A DNA stretch of 64,000 bases from Alphaproteobacteria bacterium (GTDB lineage Bacteria; Pseudomonadota; Alphaproteobacteria; UBA8366; Aestuariispiraceae), in NCBI GenBank assembly GCA_024743195.1, contig JANSXE010000008.1, positions 124,001 to 188,000 on the forward strand, in the 5' to 3' direction. Made by a program: the position numbers and the translations under genes. The notes under the pieces were generated by a model. That model saw only the letters and a list, made by a program, of their open reading frames with translations, did not search any database and had not been told where the DNA came from. Of this stretch, positions 61,026 through 64,000 are shown piece after piece; the first letter of the stretch is position 1, and each line of letters begins with the position of its first letter.

Positions 61026-61724
61026 TCAGCCGGCGAGCGCCGTCGCGGTGTCGGAGAAGCGCCAGACGCCGGCGTTGCGCAGGTCGCTGTCCTCCATCAG
61101 GGCGGTGGTGGGGGCGTGATAGCTGGCGATTCGCTCCAGCCCCAGCTTGGGCAGGTAGAAGCGGCCCGGATCGCCGATCAGCACCGTTCGGCCGGCCGAA
61201 TTCAGCGCCTCCAGCCAGGGGATCAGCCGGTGCGCGATCTCCGCATCGTAGCAGACGTCGCCGACCAGCACGACTTCATGCTCCGGGCTCATATCGCCGA
61301 TCAGATCTTCCAGCGCGACGTCGATATAGAGGTCGTTCGCCTCCGCATTGAGCCGGATCGCGGCGGCGCAGAGCGGATCGATCTCGCTCGCCGTCACGTC
61401 GAAGGCGCCGGCCTGCGCCGCTGCGATTGCGACGATCCCGGAGCCGGCGCCGAAATCCAGCACCCGACGGCCGCGCACGATTTCCGGAGTGTCCAGGAGA
61501 TAGCGCGCCAACGCCTGCCCGCCCGCCCAGGCGAAGGCCCAATAGGGCACGCCCAGCCCGGCCTCGTGCAGCTCGTCCTCGCCCATCCGGAAGAAGGGCA
61601 GGTCCTCCGCCGCCAGATGGAGCTGGATTTCCGGCGTCAGCCGCGGGGCCGAGAGCTGCGTATGCTCAAGGATCACCGCCGTCTCCGGCAGTTCCAGGAC
61701 GCCTTGGTCGAGAGGGGAGGTCAT
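61026..61724 (-). CDS. ETFB-lysine-methyltransferase-like (PrmA-related) methyltransferase
   Basis: 232 residues from ATG 61724. Class I SAM-binding motif VLDFGAGSGIVAIAAAQAG near 89-107, motif II VTASEIDPLCAAAIRLNA, then VVLVGDVCYDAEIAHRL near 152-168, and the upstream LGVPYWAFAWAGGQALARYL stretch typical of the METTL20/Nnt1 group. Bacterial members methylate lysines of ETF beta. It lies between ubiA and osmC on the same strand, 23 bases from ubiA. No etf genes in the window, so the substrate is inferred from family only. Confidence 0.8.
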   Translation of the reverse strand: MTSPLDQGVLELPETAVILEHTQLSAPRLTPEIQLHLAAEDLPFFRMGEDELHEAGLGVPYWAFAWAGGQALARYLLDTPEIVRGRRVLDFGAGSGIVAIAAAQAGAFDVTASEIDPLCAAAIRLNAEANDLYIDVALEDLIGDMSPEHEVVLVGDVCYDAEIAHRLIPWLEALNSAGRTVLIGDPGRFYLPKLGLERIASYHAPTTALMEDSDLRNAGVWRFSDTATALAG

Positions 61725-61747
61725 CCGGCTCGGGCTCCCGCGCGCGG

Positions 61748-62692
61748 TCAGGTTACGGCGCCGGCCGCCATCGCGGCCGCGACGATCAGGCCGAAATCGC
61801 GGTTGCCCTTGAAGTGCTTGCGGCTGTCGAGCATGTCGTCGAAATCGACGGTCTTCACCTGCCAGGCGAGATGCAGCGCGGCCAGCGTCAGGAGCGGCCA
61901 AACCCCCCAGCCGAGGCCGCCGAGCCACGCCGCCGCCGCGAGAAGGGCGATCAGGAGGATGTAGAAGCCGGCGATCCAGGGGCGCGTCCTGTCCCCGAAC
62001 TTCAGCGCGGTGGACTTAACCCCGATCAGCAAATCGTCCTCCTTGTCCTGGTGGGCGTAGATCGTGTCGTAGCCCATGGTCCAGAAGAAGCCGGCGGCGT
62101 AGACCAGAAGCTGGATCGGATGCAGCGTCCCGGTCACCGCGGTCCAGGCGACGTTGACGCCCCAGTTGAAGGTCAGCCCGAGCCAGGCCTGCGGGAAATA
62201 GGTGATCCGCTTCATGAAGGGATAGCAGGCGACCAAGCCCAGCGAGGCGATCCCGACCAGGATCGCCGTCCCGTTGAACTGAATCAGGACCAAGAACCCG
62301 ATCAGACAGAGCGCGATCACGAAGCCGACCGCCTGACGCGCGCTGACCGCGCCGGAGGGGATCGGGCGCGTCGCGGTCCGCGCCACCTTGCCGTCGATGT
62401 CGCGGTCGACGAAATCGTTCCAGGCGCAGCCCGCGCTGCGCATCACCAGCGCGCCGATCGCGAACAGCGCGGCGTACCAGAGATGCACCCATTGCAGCCC
62501 CTGACCGGACGCCGCCGCCGCGAAGCCGAGCCCCCACCAGCAGGGCAGCAGCAGAAGCCAGGTCCCGATCGGCCGGTCGAGCCGCGCGAGCCGCGCATAG
62601 GGCCGCGCCGCGGCCGGCAGCCAGCGGTCGACCCAATCGCCTGCGGCGATGTCGCTTGCCTCGATCCGTCGGTCGGCTCCGACCTTGGCCAT
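61748..62692 (-). CDS. ubiA: 4-hydroxybenzoate octaprenyltransferase
   Basis: 314 residues from ATG 62692; the frame is open upstream through the tandem repeat but that extension is not conserved. About nine membrane helices. First aspartate motif N92-D93-x2-D96-x3-D100 (AGCAWNDFVDRDIDGKVART), second motif YAHQDKEDDLLIGVKSTALK near 213-232. It prenylates 4-hydroxybenzoate for ubiquinone. The UbiA family also holds the bacteriochlorophyll synthase BchG, but the LDRPIGTWLLLLPCWWGLG start and RPIPSGAVS are UbiA-type. Divergent from rsmE. Confidence 0.93.
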   Translation of the reverse strand: MAKVGADRRIEASDIAAGDWVDRWLPAAARPYARLARLDRPIGTWLLLLPCWWGLGFAAAASGQGLQWVHLWYAALFAIGALVMRSAGCAWNDFVDRDIDGKVARTATRPIPSGAVSARQAVGFVIALCLIGFLVLIQFNGTAILVGIASLGLVACYPFMKRITYFPQAWLGLTFNWGVNVAWTAVTGTLHPIQLLVYAAGFFWTMGYDTIYAHQDKEDDLLIGVKSTALKFGDRTRPWIAGFYILLIALLAAAAWLGGLGWGVWPLLTLAALHLAWQVKTVDFDDMLDSRKHFKGNRDFGLIVAAAMAAGAVT

Positions 62693-62710
62693 CCGGCGTC
62701 GGCTCCCGTT

Positions 62711-62746
62711 CGGCGTCGCTCTCGGCGTCGCTCTCGGCGTCGCTCT
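62711..62746 (+). repeat. Tandem repeat, 3 x 12 bp, ubiA-rsmE gap
   Basis: CGGCGTCGCTCT occurs three times in succession at 62711-62722, 62723-62734 and 62735-62746 in the 100-base divergent gap. It may alter promoter spacing; no -35/-10 pair could be placed with confidence. Confidence 0.8.
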
Positions 62747-62792
62747 CTGCGGCGCTTGCCTTGCGCGTCCCGGATGCAGGATAGTCCGGCGC

Positions 62793-63560
62793 ATGGCGAC
62801 CGCAACCCGTCTCTACGTGCCCGATCCGCTTGAAGCCGGCGCCGTCGTCGGCGCCAGCGCGGAGCAGGCGCATTATCTGCGCAGCGTGCTGCGCATGAAG
62901 GGCGGGGAGGAGGTCCTGCTCTTCAACGGCCGGGACGGCGAATGGTCGGCGCGGATCGAGGGGCTGGGCAAGGGCTGGGCCTCGCTGGCGGTGGAGGCGC
63001 AGCGCCGGCCGCAGACCGCGGAACCGGACGTCTGGCTGCTGTTCGCGCCGATCAAGCGGGCGCGGCTCGATTTCCTGCTGCAGAAGGCGGTGGAGCTGGG
63101 CGCGTCGCGCATCGCGCCGGTGCTGACCCAGCGCACCCAGGTGGAGCGGGTCAAGACCGAGCGCCTTGTCGCCAACGCGATCGAGGCCGCCGAGCAGTGC
63201 GAGCGCCTCGACGCGCCGCAGGTCGACGCGCCGCGGGCGCTCGACGCCTGGCTCGACGCCTGGCCGGCCGACCGCCGGCTGCTGCTGTGCGCCGAGGCGG
63301 GCGCCGCGCCGCCGATCGCCGACGCGCTCGCCGCCCATCGCGCGCAGCCGGACGCGGAGCGCCCGCACTGGGCGATCCTGTGCGGGCCGGAAGGCGGATT
63401 CACGAACGCGGAGCTTGAATTGTTGCGCGAACTTTCCTTTGTTACGCCGGTCGGGCTCGGCCCCCGTATTCTGCGGGCCGAAACCGCGGGCCTGGCGGCG
63501 CTGGCCGTCTGGCAATCGGTCATGGGCGACTGGGGGTCGCGTCCGCCGGACCGGGAGTAG
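62793..63560 (+). CDS. rsmE: 16S rRNA (uracil1498-N3)-methyltransferase
   Basis: 255 residues. N-terminal PUA-like domain (RLYVPDPLEAGAVV, then HYLRSVLRMKGGEEVLLFNG). The C-terminal SPOUT knot has LFAPIKRARLDFLLQKAVEL, the CGPEGGFTNAELELL loop near 201-215 and LGPRILRAETAGLAALAVW near 225-243. It methylates U1498 of 16S rRNA. It sits between divergent ubiA and downstream gshA, a common alphaproteobacterial order. Confidence 0.95.
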   Translation: MATATRLYVPDPLEAGAVVGASAEQAHYLRSVLRMKGGEEVLLFNGRDGEWSARIEGLGKGWASLAVEAQRRPQTAEPDVWLLFAPIKRARLDFLLQKAVELGASRIAPVLTQRTQVERVKTERLVANAIEAAEQCERLDAPQVDAPRALDAWLDAWPADRRLLLCAEAGAAPPIADALAAHRAQPDAERPHWAILCGPEGGFTNAELELLRELSFVTPVGLGPRILRAETAGLAALAVWQSVMGDWGSRPPDRE

Positions 63561-63706
63561 ATCGGAAGGAAGCGCAGCGTACTGGATCGATCGTTCCGTT
63601 TTCAGGGGCTTGAACGGATCGGCCGACCCGGCGCGACAGGCGGAACAGCGAACAGGCGAACAGCGCGTCGCGAACGACGGCGCGCCGATGCGCGGGGAGG
63701 AAGCCC

Positions 63707-64000
63707 ATGTCCGGACCCTCGACGGTGGATTCGACGCCGGTCGAATCCAAGCGGCAATTGGTCGACTACATCGCAGCCGGCTGCAAACCGCCCGACCAGT
63801 GGCGGATCGGCACCGAGCACGAGAAATTCGCTTACGACGTCGACACGCTTCGCCCGCTCCCCTATGAGGCGGAGGCGGGGGCGCCCAGCATCCGGCGGCT
63901 CTTGGAGGCGCTGGCGGGCCCCGACTGGGCGCCGGTCGAGGAAAAGGGCCGGATCATCGCGCTCAAGGGCGCCGACGGCGGCAGCGTGACGCTGGAGCCG
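63707..64000 (+). CDS. gshA: Glutamate-cysteine ligase (5'-truncated at window edge)
   Basis: The first 98 residues from ATG 63707 (GGGGAGGA upstream); the rest lies outside the window. QWRIGTEHEKFAYD (32-45) is the glutamate/ATP-binding start of the alphaproteobacterial and plant-type GCL, followed by SIRRLLEALAGPDWAPVEEK and IALKGADGGSVTLEP. It makes gamma-glutamylcysteine, the first step of glutathione synthesis. The 146 bases between rsmE and this start hold no ORF and no obvious promoter. Confidence 0.92.
   Translation, partial: MSGPSTVDSTPVESKRQLVDYIAAGCKPPDQWRIGTEHEKFAYDVDTLRPLPYEAEAGAPSIRRLLEALAGPDWAPVEEKGRIIALKGADGGSVTLEP

Overview
The window is GC-rich, gene-dense DNA from an alphaproteobacterium. 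It carries part of a photosynthesis gene cluster (a CrtD-type carotenoid desaturase and bchI-bchD-bchO), Gram-negative lipid A genes, a long fused indolepyruvate:ferredoxin oxidoreductase, an alphaproteobacterial-type small RNA and the order ubiA | rsmE-gshA. Together these suggest an anoxygenic phototroph, most likely a Rhodospirillales-like purple non-sulfur or aerobic phototrophic lineage. The genus cannot be fixed from the sequence alone.

Layout. 1-6.4 kb: housekeeping genes (pmbA, purD, xseA, an M23 peptidase variant). 6.4-12.3 kb: a tight minus-strand lipid A operon (msbA-like, DUF374 acyltransferase, waaA, lpxK, lpxL-like) with overlapping start and stop codons. 12.5-16.3 kb: a TylF-like methyltransferase, then a lipid-remodelling set: a PlcP-type phospholipase C, an Agt-type glycosyltransferase and a divergent diacylglycerol kinase, with a Pho-box-like array between them. 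16.3-19.7 kb: two lipoproteins, a strong candidate for an MmgR/alpha-r8 small RNA, a MarR regulator and the thiolase phaA/atoB. 19.7-29.5 kb: a racemase/maleate-isomerase-type enzyme, UDP-glucuronate epimerase, fused IorAB, a second thiolase, a CHASE4 histidine kinase and a Sel1-repeat protein.

29.5-38.8 kb: a plus-strand island for corrinoid and folate one-carbon transfer. It holds a corrinoid protein, a DUF1638 protein, a Virulence_fact-domain protein, an unknown exported protein, an ArsR-methyltransferase regulator, a homocysteine-methyltransferase-like protein that has lost its zinc cysteines, a methyl-THF:corrinoid methyltransferase, a RamA-like (DUF4445) corrinoid activator and MetF. 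The parts match a split, multi-protein methionine synthase with its reactivase and folate reductase. The homocysteine-activating module is the odd one, and it is the most interesting part of the window. A structured leader precedes the first gene, and a palindrome typical of a SAH/ArsR-type operator overlaps the regulator promoter.

39-45.4 kb: photosynthesis genes. bchI has a promoter overlapped by a TGT-N12-ACA (PpsR/CrtJ) site. Downstream lies a small conserved gene whose reading frame continues, after a single UGA, into an Abi_C-like tail. 45.4-56.5 kb: a sodium/solute-symporter histidine kinase, a receiver-only response regulator, an ScfR-type XRE regulator containing a histidine-kinase-like dimerisation segment, and a divergent branched-chain-type ABC importer. 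Between the last two lie two 8-N4-8 operator candidates. 56.5-64 kb: pirin, flavodoxin-like, GNAT and OsmC proteins, a lysine-methyltransferase-like protein, ubiA, rsmE and the start of gshA.

No rRNA, tRNA, insertion sequence, prophage or CRISPR array was seen. Intergenic repeats are limited to a REP-like palindromic element near 38.9 kb and a few short tandem repeats.
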